NCBI GenBank assembly: GCA_964621265.1 | Contig: CAZULQ010000004.1 | Span: forward strand, 33,146 to 97,145 | DNA length: 64,000 nt | Source: Porcipelethomonas sp964621265 | Lineage (GTDB): Bacteria; Bacillota; Clostridia; Oscillospirales; Ruminococcaceae | Reading direction: 5' to 3' | Part shown: positions 44,705 through 52,521 of the stretch, piece after piece | Position numbering within the stretch: the first letter of the stretch is position 1 | Layout of the letters: each line of letters begins with the position of its first letter | The notes under the pieces: model-generated | The model's input: the letters and a program-made list of their open reading frames with translations, nothing else | Databases searched by the model: none | Told to the model about the DNA's origin: nothing | Made by a program: the position numbers and the translations under genes

Positions 44705-45908
44705 CTGTACAGACTGCAATTTTTCTGACAGGCATTTCTGTATTGTTATACTTAATCACTTCACAGCCAAGTGCGTCCCTGATTTTAAAAGCAAGCTCTG
44801 CCGGAGTATATTCTCTGTCAGTACTGCAGAATGCGCCGAAACCAAGTCCACAGCGTTCCTCTTCAAGTACACCCTCGCACTTTTCAAATCCAAGCATATT
44901 TATAATCGTATCATTCATTCCGCCTTCTGCCATATCCCATGGTGTATGGGTACAGATTGCAGAAATACCATTCTTCATGAGTCTGAAGCAAGGCTCGTCA
45001 TCGGTAAGTGTTTTAAGCGGACGGAAAATTACAGGGTGATGAGAAATCACAAGCTCCGCACCGATATCTGCCGCCTCATCAGCAACTTCAGCAGTAATAT
45101 CAAGTGTTACTAAAACCTTATTCACCTTTTTATCCTTTGACCCTACAATCAGACCGGAATTGTCCCATTCAGACTGATTTTTAAAAGGTGCTATCCTATC
45201 TATATAATCATAAATTTCAGAAATTGTATTCATCTTGCCCTCCAGAATCTGCATAAGCTTATCTGCTGATTTTTGATATTCCTCCGCACCTGATTTATTT
45301 TCCGTTTTAGAAAGCCCAAGTGCAATCTTGCTGATTTTTTCATACTGCCTTAAAACATAAATGCGTCCTTCCTCAGTATTATAATCAATCTTTCCTATGT
45401 TTTCACCAATAAATCCGATATTGAATTTATTGCCTGTATAAACTGCATTTATAACTGTATAAATAAAGCGTTCATGGCTTACAGCCGTTTCGCTTTTTAT
45501 ATCAAAACCATTCTTATAAAGCCATCTTCTCAGATGTGATGCACGGGTCATCGGCTGTAAAATCAGATTAACTCCTTTTTTTACCCAGTTTGCCTTTGAT
45601 AGTATTTCAGCAATGGTTTCTCCGCCCATACCCGCAATTACAATATCGCTGACATTCTGAGGCTCTATGTTTTCAAGTCCGTCCGATTTCACAAGCGTGA
45701 TTTTATCCCTGACATCGTATTTTTCAAGAGTCTGCTCCGCATATTTCAGCGGACCATCATTTATGTCGCCTGCAATAGCTCTTTCACATATGCCTTCCAT
45801 TACAAGATGAGCAGGCAGATATGCGTGGTCTGTACCAACATCACACATAATCCCCTTGCCCGTAATATATTTCGCACATGCTTCCAGACGTTTATCAAGT
45901 GTTATCAT
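44463..45908 (-). CDS. TrmK-Nif3 fusion: tRNA (adenine22-N1)-methyltransferase plus Nif3-like metal protein
   Basis: A 481-residue two-domain protein. Residues 1-220 match TrmK (YqfN): CDVGTDHAYLPAHLVMEG at about 21-38 is the cofactor loop and DIVIAGMGGETIAEIL at about 88 the family motif. From 226 onward it is Nif3 (YqfO): SEWDNSGLIVGS, LVISHHPVIF and CTHTPWDMAEGG supply metal ligands, ending with CGHYHTENPGMETLC. In Bacillus these are adjacent separate genes. An internal ATG (45233) with GGAGGG four bases upstream sits exactly at the boundary, so free Nif3 may also be made. Confidence 0.92.
   Translation of the reverse strand: MITLDKRLEACAKYITGKGIMCDVGTDHAYLPAHLVMEGICERAIAGDINDGPLKYAEQTLEKYDVRDKITLVKSDGLENIEPQNVSDIVIAGMGGETIAEILSKANWVKKGVNLILQPMTRASHLRRWLYKNGFDIKSETAVSHERFIYTVINAVYTGNKFNIGFIGENIGKIDYNTEEGRIYVLRQYEKISKIALGLSKTENKSGAEEYQKSADKLMQILEGKMNTISEIYDYIDRIAPFKNQSEWDNSGLIVGSKDKKVNKVLVTLDITAEVADEAADIGAELVISHHPVIFRPLKTLTDDEPCFRLMKNGISAICTHTPWDMAEGGMNDTIINMLGFEKCEGVLEEERCGLGFGAFCSTDREYTPAELAFKIRDALGCEVIKYNNTEMPVRKIAVCTGSGGDFVKTAAMMGADAYITSEIHHDKWLLAKRMGLSVFDCGHYHTENPGMETLCRMLAADFPDIEFVMSEMNGDPVEYV
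45233..45243 (-). promoter_or_regulatory. Internal ribosome site and ATG at the TrmK/Nif3 boundary
   Basis: GGAGGG (45238-45243), four bases, ATG (45231-45233), in frame with the long reading frame (codon 226). The following residues MNTISEIYDYIDRIAPF are the normal N-terminus of Nif3 proteins. Confidence 0.65.
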
Positions 45909-45941
45909 AAATCTTTTTCCTTATCCCTATAAAACAATCAC

Positions 45942-45962
45942 GGCGGACATAAAATGTCCGCC
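45942..45962 (-). repeat. Intergenic inverted repeat after the DUF1858 gene
   Basis: GGCGGACAT / ATGTCCGCC, nine pairs with a three-base loop, six bases beyond the DUF1858 stop. The minus-strand sequence after it is only weakly T-rich (GTGATTGTTTT), so it is at best a weak terminator. Confidence 0.6.
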
Positions 45963-45968
45963 TGAAAC

Positions 45969-46175
45969 TTATTTTTCCGCAAAATATTTGTTGAGCTTTT
46001 CAACAAGCTCATCCGCATTTGTTCCGTGTACTTCGCATGCTTCCGCAATTGTCTCTCCTCTTGACGCAGGACATCCGAGACAGTGCATACCTATTTCAAG
46101 AAAGTATGGTGCACAGTCAACATCAACATCAAGAATATCTCCGATAATTGTATTTTTATTTACCTGATAATCCAT
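45969..46175 (-). CDS. DUF1858-family protein
   Basis: A 68-residue protein of the DUF1858 hybrid-cluster-associated type. The core is NTIIGDILDVDVDCAPYFLE followed by MHCLGCPASRGETIAEACEVHG, with the CxxC pair and a third cysteine that could bind metal or take part in redox chemistry. Function is unknown. ATG 46175 has CGGAGG nine bases upstream; the longer frame upstream has no site. Confidence 0.9.
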   Translation of the reverse strand: MDYQVNKNTIIGDILDVDVDCAPYFLEIGMHCLGCPASRGETIAEACEVHGTNADELVEKLNKYFAEK

Positions 46176-46212
46176 TATAATAAACCTCCGTTTTTTATTA
46201 ATATTCACTTTT

Positions 46213-46246
46213 TTATAATAAAAATGCAGCCATTGCGGCTGCATTT
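46213..46246 (-). terminator. Intrinsic terminator after the zinc-ribbon gene
   Basis: AAATGCAGCC and GGCTGCATTT (46237-46246 and 46222-46231 read on the minus strand) form a ten-pair stem with a five-base loop, followed by TTATTATAA. It begins 16 bases after the stop at 46262. Confidence 0.8.
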
Positions 46247-46261
46247 ACAGGAATCTTAATT

Positions 46262-46540
46262 TCAAGCTTCTTCCTTCATTTTTGCGAAACACTCGCTGCA
46301 GTATACCGCACGATCTTCTCTTGGTCTGAAAGGAACCTTAGCTTCGCCGCCGCATGATGCGCAAGTTGCTGTGAACATTTCTCTTTCTGCCTTAGAAGCA
46401 TTCTTTCTTGCGTCTCTGCAAGCCTTGCATCTCTGTGGCTCATTTACAAAGCCCTTTTCAGCATAGAATTCCTGTTCACCAGCTGTGAAAACGAATTCAT
46501 TGTTACATTCCTTGCATACCAATGTCTTATCTTCGTACAT
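46262..46540 (-). CDS. Zinc-ribbon protein
   Basis: A 92-residue protein with two zinc ribbons. The first uses LVCKECNNEF (about residues 8-17) and RCKACRDARK (about 37-46); the second CASCGG (about 60-65) and YCSECFAKM (about 79-87). The first half is the conserved domain found in many clostridial CxxC proteins; no enzyme fold is visible. It stands alone between a promoter with a 250-base leader and a terminator. Confidence 0.9.
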   Translation of the reverse strand: MYEDKTLVCKECNNEFVFTAGEQEFYAEKGFVNEPQRCKACRDARKNASKAEREMFTATCASCGGEAKVPFRPREDRAVYCSECFAKMKEEA

Positions 46541-46792
46541 TTCTTTTACCTCGCTTGTTGTATTTGGACGTGAAATATTACATTTCAGGTCCGCTTATTA
46601 ATTATGCATAGAACTAAAAACTGCCTTGACCATTAATATGCCAAACATCCATGACTTAATAACAAAACCGGATAATTATATTCCGAAAATACATTCAAGC
46701 AATACAAAAGAATTTTATTACAATCAGGCTTTTGATTATTTCCGATAAAAACAGATTTATTCTATATTATTACAAAAATTACTTTTTGCAAT
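46541..46792 (-). other. Long 5' leader of the zinc-ribbon gene
   Basis: About 250 bases, very A+T-rich, lie between the predicted transcription start and the ATG at 46540. There is a small hairpin TGAAAT/ATTTCA near 46570-46590 close to the start codon. I recognise no known riboswitch and no gene on either strand. Confidence 0.5.
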
Positions 46793-46798
46793 ATATTA

Positions 46799-46827
46799 AT
46801 AATATACGAAAACTTTTAATTTGTCAA
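46799..46827 (-). promoter_or_regulatory. Sigma-A type promoter of the zinc-ribbon gene
   Basis: Consensus TTGACA (46822-46827), 17 bases, TATTAT (46799-46804) on the minus strand. Confidence 0.75.
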
Positions 46828-46921
46828 GCATTTTTTTCAAAAAACTAACAATACAAAATAAACTGTCACTTTCTACATAACGAAACCTGATATTTTGTTA
46901 TATTTTAACTATAAAATCCGC

Positions 46922-47479
46922 TTATTTTTCACAATACTCAGCTCTGCCGTCCGAGAAAATGTCCCCTCCGCTGCAATCATCAGCAACAATCAGCGGAAAA
47001 TCTTCGATATAGAGCTTCTTGACGGATTCACAGCCCAGGTCCTCAAACGCAATTACTTCACAGCTTTTGATACAGTGTGCCGCAAGTGCTCCTGCACCGC
47101 CAACCGCACAAAGATAAACCGCTTTGTTTCTCACAACTGCGTCTCTTACTTCCTTGCTTCTCTCGCCCTTGCCAATCATACCGCAAAGTCCGAGGTCAAG
47201 AAGTTCAGGTGCAAATTTATCCATTCTTCCTGATGTTGTAGGACCACATGAACCGATAGGTCTGCCTTCAGGTGCAGGTGTCGGACCGGCGTAATAAATC
47301 ACAGCGTCCTTTAAGTCAAACGGAAGCGGTTTCCCTTCGTCTATACACGCCTTGATTCGCTTGTGAGCCGCATCTCTCGATGTATATACTGTTCCTGTAA
47401 GAAAAATCTTATCCCCTGCCTTGAGTTTAGGAGCCCATTCTCTTAAGCCTTCAACATTAATCTTTATCGCTTCTGACAT
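46922..47479 (-). CDS. Fumarate hydratase/L-tartrate dehydratase-type beta subunit
   Basis: A 185-residue protein equal to the C-terminal domain of class I fumarases, encoded separately as the beta subunit in many anaerobes. Typical blocks are LTGTVYTSRDAAHKRI (about residues 28-43), YYAGPTPAPEGRPIGSCGP (about 62-80) and IGKGERSKEV. The catalytic 4Fe-4S cluster is carried by the alpha subunit, whose gene normally lies directly upstream; here the upstream gene is divIVA-like, 25 bases away. It may pair with an alpha subunit encoded elsewhere. Confidence 0.92.
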   Translation of the reverse strand: MSEAIKINVEGLREWAPKLKAGDKIFLTGTVYTSRDAAHKRIKACIDEGKPLPFDLKDAVIYYAGPTPAPEGRPIGSCGPTTSGRMDKFAPELLDLGLCGMIGKGERSKEVRDAVVRNKAVYLCAVGGAGALAAHCIKSCEVIAFEDLGCESVKKLYIEDFPLIVADDCSGGDIFSDGRAEYCEK

Positions 47480-47504
47480 ATGAATTCAATCCTTTTCAAT
47501 TTGA

Positions 47505-48896
47505 TTAGATATCCTTTTCAGCTTCTTCTGCAAGCTTTGCAAGATCGTTAAGATCAAAGCCGAGTGCCGGACTGCCCTTGACAGGCGGAACCGGTTCTTC
47601 GTCATCACCTGAAACAGGATCGATAGCAAATGAACTTAAAATATCGTCAAGCTCATTTTCATCATAAGATCTGGTATTTTCCTGATAGCTGTCAAGAAGA
47701 TCTTCAGCCATTGACTCTGTAACCTCTTCATCAGGCTCGTAGTTTGAAATTGATGACATATATGGAATCTCGCCATATCCGTCATCTTCTGTTGCAACAG
47801 GTTCTTCAGCAACATATTCATCATCTGCAAATTCTTCTGCAGCCGGTTCTTCATAATATGATGAAACCGGTTCATATACAGGTTCACTGTATTCTATATC
47901 AGCTGAAACACTCTTTGCATCAGAAACAGCCTTGTCAAGACCTGTTTTTCCTTCAAGGAAATCATTAACCTCGCCTGAAATTTCAGCCTTTGCTTCATCC
48001 AGGTTATTGATAAGCTTATCAACCTGTAAAACAAACTTTTCTGTCTGCTTATTGAAAAGAACCTTTAAATTCTCAACTGCATCAATAGCATACTTTGCAT
48101 CCTTGCGTGCCTCTGCCTCCATATTTGAAGCCTTTTCAGCCGCCTCAGCATTGATAGCATCAGCTTTTTTGTTTGCCTCTGATAAAATCTTTTCTGCTTC
48201 GTATTCAGCATCCTTAACAAGTCTGTCAGAAGCAATTCTCGCTTCAACAACCATTTTCTTTGCAGTAGTCTGTGCTTCTGAGAAAAGTGCACCCATATCA
48301 AACTTACTGCTAAAGCTGTTTTCATCTGTCTGTAAACGAAGTTCATCATTTTCAAGTGTAAGCTTCTGGATTGTTCTGCCCTTTTCAGCAATGTCATCAG
48401 AAAGCTTTGTCATCTCACCTGACATTTCTGTTATTTGATTTCTTGCATTTTCAAGCTGAATTTTAAGGTCACTGATTTCATTTTCAAATGCTGAAGTATC
48501 AGCAGGTACAACCTCTGCAGGCACACTCTGAACATTATTTTTAGCTTCCTCAAGCTGATACTCAAGTGAAGCAATAGTATTTTTCAGGTTATTGTTTTCT
48601 TCGGAAAGCTCAGTTATCTTAGCTTCCATTTCTGTTCTGAGCTCACTCTTTTCCGCATCAGCGGCAGTTCTGATTTCAGAAACCGCATTTTCATTATCAT
48701 TTACAAGCTGAGTAAGTCTTACTATCTCACTTTTATACTCTTCAAGCTCAGCAGGATTTACAGCAGAAGCCTGTGCCTTTTCAAGGTCAGCCTTCAGAGA
48801 ATCTATTTTTGCGTTCAGTTCGTCAACATAAGTCAGAACGTCTTCCTTATTAAAGCCGCCAACCTTTGCTGTTCTGAGAATTGTTGAATTTTTCAT
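47505..48896 (-). CDS. DivIVA-like coiled-coil protein
   Basis: A 463-residue cytoplasmic protein. The N-terminus KVGGFNKEDVLTYVDELNAKI resembles the membrane-targeting DivIVA head, and coiled coil runs from about residue 20 to 310, including the alanine-rich DAEYEAEKILSEANKKADA stretch seen in DivIVA/ATPase-b-like proteins. The last 150 residues are acidic and disordered (EEPVATEDDGYGEIPY), ending LGFDLNDLAKLAEEAEKDI. Position beside ftsZ suggests a pole or septum role. The head is not a perfect DivIVA match, so the family call is moderate. Confidence 0.7.
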   Translation of the reverse strand: MKNSTILRTAKVGGFNKEDVLTYVDELNAKIDSLKADLEKAQASAVNPAELEEYKSEIVRLTQLVNDNENAVSEIRTAADAEKSELRTEMEAKITELSEENNNLKNTIASLEYQLEEAKNNVQSVPAEVVPADTSAFENEISDLKIQLENARNQITEMSGEMTKLSDDIAEKGRTIQKLTLENDELRLQTDENSFSSKFDMGALFSEAQTTAKKMVVEARIASDRLVKDAEYEAEKILSEANKKADAINAEAAEKASNMEAEARKDAKYAIDAVENLKVLFNKQTEKFVLQVDKLINNLDEAKAEISGEVNDFLEGKTGLDKAVSDAKSVSADIEYSEPVYEPVSSYYEEPAAEEFADDEYVAEEPVATEDDGYGEIPYMSSISNYEPDEEVTESMAEDLLDSYQENTRSYDENELDDILSSFAIDPVSGDDEEPVPPVKGSPALGFDLNDLAKLAEEAEKDI

Positions 48897-48943
48897 AAAT
48901 TTTCTCCTGTCCTCTGATTTATTTCAATCAATTTATAATAGTA

Positions 48944-48972
48944 ATTATACCATATATTTTATTATAATTCAA
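48944..48972 (-). promoter_or_regulatory. Extended -10 sigma-A promoter of the divIVA-like gene
   Basis: TTGAAT (48967-48972), 17 bases, TATAAT (48944-48949), with TGG just before the -10 (TGnTATAAT) on the minus strand. Confidence 0.75.
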
Positions 48973-49002
48973 TATCTGTTTTGTATAATTTGTGTTTTTT
49001 TC

Positions 49003-49033
49003 AAAAAAAGCAGTCAGAAAATCTGACTGCTTT
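49003..49033 (-). terminator. Intrinsic terminator of the division cluster, after ftsZ
   Basis: A 12-pair perfect stem AAAGCAGTCAGA/TCTGACTGCTTT with a three-base loop (49007-49018 and 49022-49033), followed by seven Ts on the minus strand. It begins 12 bases after the ftsZ stop. Confidence 0.93.
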
Positions 49034-49045
49034 CGTATGCAAATA

Positions 49046-50131
49046 TTATTTTTCAAGCATTCTGAGAATCTCATCGAGATCATCATCTGTTGTATCCTTC
49101 TTATCGCCAGGATTGTCGATAAGTGGATTGTCAATTGGAATGATGTCATCATTTTCATCAGCTGTCTGAACATCATCACCATATCCTGCAGCAATAACTG
49201 TGATTGTCATTTCATCATTCATGTCTTCCTTGAATGCTGTACCGAAGATAAATTCAACATCATCAGCTGCTGTATCTGTAATCATCTTTGTAGCTGTATC
49301 AACATCTGAAGCCATGATATCTTCTGACATTGAAATGTTGATGAGGAGACGTCTTGCACCTGAAATTGAAGTTTCAAGAAGCGGGCTTGAAATAACTGAC
49401 TTTGCAGCTTCTGCAGCCTTGTCCTTGCCTGAACCATGACCGATAGCCATGTGAGCATAACCTGCACCCTTCATAATTGTGGATACGTCTGCGAAATCGA
49501 GGTTTATGTATCCATCCTCTGTGATAAGGTCTGAAATACTCTTTACACCTGTCTTTAAGATATCATCAGCAAGCTTGAATGATTCCATCATTGTAGGCTG
49601 CTTTTCAAGACCATCAAGAAGTCTTTCGTTAGGGATAACGATGAGTGAGTCAACATACTTCTTGAGTTCTTCAATACCTCTTTCAGCCTGAAGCATCTTC
49701 TGTTCTCTTTCAAAAGCAAACGGCTTTGTAACAACAGCAACAGTAAGAAGTCCCATTTCCTGAGCAATCTCAGCTACAACAGGAGCTGCACCTGTACCTG
49801 TACCACCGCCCATACCGGCTGTGATGAATACCATGTCAGCGCCCTTGAGTGATGATTCAATCTCATCTCTGTTTTCTTCAGCTGAACGTTCGCCGACTTC
49901 AGGTCTGTTACCGGCACCTCTGCCCTTTGTGAGCTTTGTACCGATCTGAATTTTAGTTGTCGCCTTGGATCTGTTAAGAGCCTTGGCATCAGTGTTTACT
50001 GCAATATATTCAATATCCTTTACGCCAGCGTCAACCATACAGTTGAGAGCGTTTCCACCGCCGCCGCCAACGCCGATTACCTTAATATTTACCTGTGGGT
50101 CAAAAGCCTCTTCAAAATTGAAGTCTGTCAT
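49046..50131 (-). CDS. ftsZ: Cell division protein FtsZ
   Basis: A 361-residue tubulin homologue. The GTP-binding signature FITAGMGGGTGTGAAPV is at about residues 103-119, and the T7 synergy region LDFADVSTIM is at about 203. After residue 320 comes a short acidic linker ending in DDDLDEILRMLEK, a shortened version of the C-terminal peptide that binds FtsA, SepF and others. ATG 50131 lies eight bases after TAGGAGG. It has its own promoter and a strong terminator. Confidence 0.98.
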   Translation of the reverse strand: MTDFNFEEAFDPQVNIKVIGVGGGGGNALNCMVDAGVKDIEYIAVNTDAKALNRSKATTKIQIGTKLTKGRGAGNRPEVGERSAEENRDEIESSLKGADMVFITAGMGGGTGTGAAPVVAEIAQEMGLLTVAVVTKPFAFEREQKMLQAERGIEELKKYVDSLIVIPNERLLDGLEKQPTMMESFKLADDILKTGVKSISDLITEDGYINLDFADVSTIMKGAGYAHMAIGHGSGKDKAAEAAKSVISSPLLETSISGARRLLINISMSEDIMASDVDTATKMITDTAADDVEFIFGTAFKEDMNDEMTITVIAAGYGDDVQTADENDDIIPIDNPLIDNPGDKKDTTDDDLDEILRMLEK

Positions 50132-50159
50132 TTTCAATTCCTCCTAAATTTATTTCCGA

Positions 50160-50176
50160 TACTTGAAATTCAAGTA
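50160..50176. repeat. Palindrome in the ftsZ leader
   Basis: A 17-base perfect palindrome around 50168 with arms TACTTGAA and TTCAAGTA. The same heptamer TTCAAGT recurs at 50231-50237 overlapping the -35 element. It could be an operator or an RNA hairpin. Confidence 0.5.
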
Positions 50177-50206
50177 CTATATTCACATGTTAACAATACA
50201 TATAAC

Positions 50207-50235
50207 ATTTTAACACAATCCGAAAAAAATTTCAA
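50207..50235 (-). promoter_or_regulatory. Sigma-A type promoter of ftsZ
   Basis: TTGAAA (50230-50235), 17 bases, TAAAAT (50207-50212) with TGT before the -10, on the minus strand, between ftsQ and ftsZ. Confidence 0.65.
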
Positions 50236-50271
50236 GTCATATTTGAATTTTTTTTGATTTTGATACTGCTT

Positions 50272-51192
50272 TTATTGATATTGCTCTGTATTTCCCTCTG
50301 AAAGCACATCGGTTTCGGTTATTTCTTCATACAATTCCGTATTTTCCTCAATGTTTTCAGTCATCGCAACAATTTCTTCGGAAATAGGTATTTTATGATT
50401 TTCCGTTTTTTCAATACCTTCCTCTTCCCTGAATGAAATCTGATTTGTACCTATCATCGTCATATAGCCCTTCTTATCCTCATTGACATCATCGAGAACT
50501 GTGGATGCCAGATCAAGCTTATAATCAAGGTCATTTGACGTACCCATTTCAAATGTTATACGATTTCCGTACACAATGCTGATTTCATATTTATCACTCA
50601 GATCAACAGATGTTATCTTATGAATCTGTTCCCTGCCCGAAATTTCAAGAAATCTCTGGGCAATTGAATCCTTCTGACTGTCCTTCGACTTCAAGAATGT
50701 TCCGAGAGTTTCAGACTCAGGCTCAAAGCCTTCTATCAGGAGTAAACCTCCAGTTTTCTCTTCTGTTTTTTCAAGGATTTTACCCTTTGCCGAAACAAGC
50801 AGATATCCGTCTTCACAGGCAATATTGGCTGTCGGTATGCATTTTGTTACATTGATAGCGATTTTCTTCGGGTACTGCTTATCAACCTCTGCTGATTCAA
50901 TATAAATCATTGTCGAGAGTATTCCCTGTTCTGCCTTGTTTGAATCAAGTCTTACAAGGTTATCCCCGACATTTATGCCCGACATTCTTATTATGTCTTC
51001 CTTGTTGTAATCAACGTCACCATTGACTTCTATCGTCTTGACATTGAAAAGGAGAGTCATAGAAAGCAACACGCCTATTCCTATTACGAGAATTATCGTA
51101 AGAAAGACATAAAAGCCTCTATGACGTCGTCGCCTTCTTTTACGTTTTCTGTTTTGCTCTCTCTTTACATTTGTTTTTACTATGTCCCGCAT
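50272..51192 (-). CDS. ftsQ: Cell division protein FtsQ/DivIB
   Basis: A 306-residue divisome protein. A very basic N-terminal tail (about 20 of the first 25 residues charged) leads to one membrane helix at about residues 29-50 and a POTRA domain from VKTIEVNGDVDYNKEDIIRM at about 52. A long acidic C-terminal tail (about residues 250-306) is weakly conserved and extends the protein beyond usual FtsQ. It follows murA by 15 bases. Confidence 0.9.
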   Translation of the reverse strand: MRDIVKTNVKREQNRKRKRRRRRHRGFYVFLTIILVIGIGVLLSMTLLFNVKTIEVNGDVDYNKEDIIRMSGINVGDNLVRLDSNKAEQGILSTMIYIESAEVDKQYPKKIAINVTKCIPTANIACEDGYLLVSAKGKILEKTEEKTGGLLLIEGFEPESETLGTFLKSKDSQKDSIAQRFLEISGREQIHKITSVDLSDKYEISIVYGNRITFEMGTSNDLDYKLDLASTVLDDVNEDKKGYMTMIGTNQISFREEEGIEKTENHKIPISEEIVAMTENIEENTELYEEITETDVLSEGNTEQYQ

Positions 51193-51207
51193 TTTTCTAC
51201 CTCAGGG

Positions 51208-52467
51208 CTATACCCGACGCATTTTTCCGCCGAGTGTTTTCACAGCCTTTTCTATATTCTCATATCCTCTGTCTATATGACGTATGTCGGATATTTCAGT
51301 TTTTCCCTCAGCACCGAGTCCCGCAATAACCATAGCCGCACCGCCTCTTAAGTCAGTTGCAGAAACCCTGGCGCCATACAGCTTATCAACGCCATTTATA
51401 ACTGCCGCTTTTCCGATAACCTTTATATCAGCACCCATTTTCACAAGTGCGTCAACATGTCTGTATCTGTTTTCAAAAATATTCTCAACAAATATACTGC
51501 TTCCGCTTGATTTGCACAGTGCCGCCATGATAACCGCCTGTGCATCTGTCGGAAATCCCGGATGCGGCATTGTTGTGATTTTGTTCACACCTTTCAGTAC
51601 AGCAGGTGCATTCAGATAAATACTGTCACCATAAGCATAGACCTTACAGCCCATCTGTTCAAAGACTGATAAAAAGCTCTCGCATATTCCACCGTCAATA
51701 TCTTTTAAGGTTATTTCTCCACTCGTCACAGCCGCCGCTGACATATATGTCGCAGCCGCAATTCTGTCAGGCATAATGCGATATGTACAGCCATAAAGCT
51801 TTTTTACACCGTCAATCACAATCGTGCTGTTTCCTGCGCCCTTGATTTTCGCACCGCATCTGTTAAGATAGTCCGCAAGGTCAATAATCTCAGGCTCTCT
51901 TGCCGCATTGTTTATAACAGTTTCGCCCCTGGCTGTAACAGCTGTCAGAATAATGTTTTCCGTCGTTCCGACAGACGGATAGCTTAAATTAATCTTAGCA
52001 CCCGTAAGCCGCTTTTCTGCCCTGCATTTTATAACACCATGCTCATCGCTGATTTTAACACCGAATTTTTTAAGTGCTGCAATATGCATATCAATCGGTC
52101 TTGGACCAAGCTCACAGCCGCCGGGAAATGTCATTGTACATTCACCGTATGCACCTGTCAGCGCACCCATATAAACTATTGATGAACGCATTTCCCGCAT
52201 AAGCTCATCGGGTATTTCAGTGCTGACGCTGCCCGTGTTCCTTACAGTCATCACATTATTTTCAAACCTGCAGCCAAGTCCGAGATGATTTACAATTCTC
52301 GAGGAAGCATAAGTATCAGTTATATGCGGACAATTTTCGATAACAGTTTCACCGCCGCACATAATAGATGCGGCAATTACGGGAAGAACGCTGTTCTTGG
52401 CACCCTGTATTTTCAGTTCACCGCGAAGAGGCGTTCCGCCGTCAATCACAAATTTATGTTCAGTCAT
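51208..52467 (-). CDS. murA: UDP-N-acetylglucosamine 1-carboxyvinyltransferase
   Basis: A 419-residue enzyme catalysing the first committed step of peptidoglycan synthesis. GAKNSVLPVIAASIM is at about residue 20, and the active-site cysteine lies in MTFPGGCELGPRPIDMH at about residues 110-126 (fosfomycin target). The C-terminal half has GFPTDAQAVIMAAL, VENIFENRYRHVDALVKMG and LRGGAAMVIAGLGAEG. Length is standard. Confidence 0.97.
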   Translation of the reverse strand: MTEHKFVIDGGTPLRGELKIQGAKNSVLPVIAASIMCGGETVIENCPHITDTYASSRIVNHLGLGCRFENNVMTVRNTGSVSTEIPDELMREMRSSIVYMGALTGAYGECTMTFPGGCELGPRPIDMHIAALKKFGVKISDEHGVIKCRAEKRLTGAKINLSYPSVGTTENIILTAVTARGETVINNAAREPEIIDLADYLNRCGAKIKGAGNSTIVIDGVKKLYGCTYRIMPDRIAAATYMSAAAVTSGEITLKDIDGGICESFLSVFEQMGCKVYAYGDSIYLNAPAVLKGVNKITTMPHPGFPTDAQAVIMAALCKSSGSSIFVENIFENRYRHVDALVKMGADIKVIGKAAVINGVDKLYGARVSATDLRGGAAMVIAGLGAEGKTEISDIRHIDRGYENIEKAVKTLGGKMRRV

Positions 52468-52521
52468 TTCGGCACCACCAAAGCATTTTTTATTCTATAT
52501 TATGCTCAGGCAGTAAATTTG

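Noticed and set aside
44319..45113. 264-codon open frame on the plus strand
   Set aside because: Antisense shadow of the trmK-nif3 gene, lengthened by the tandem duplication.
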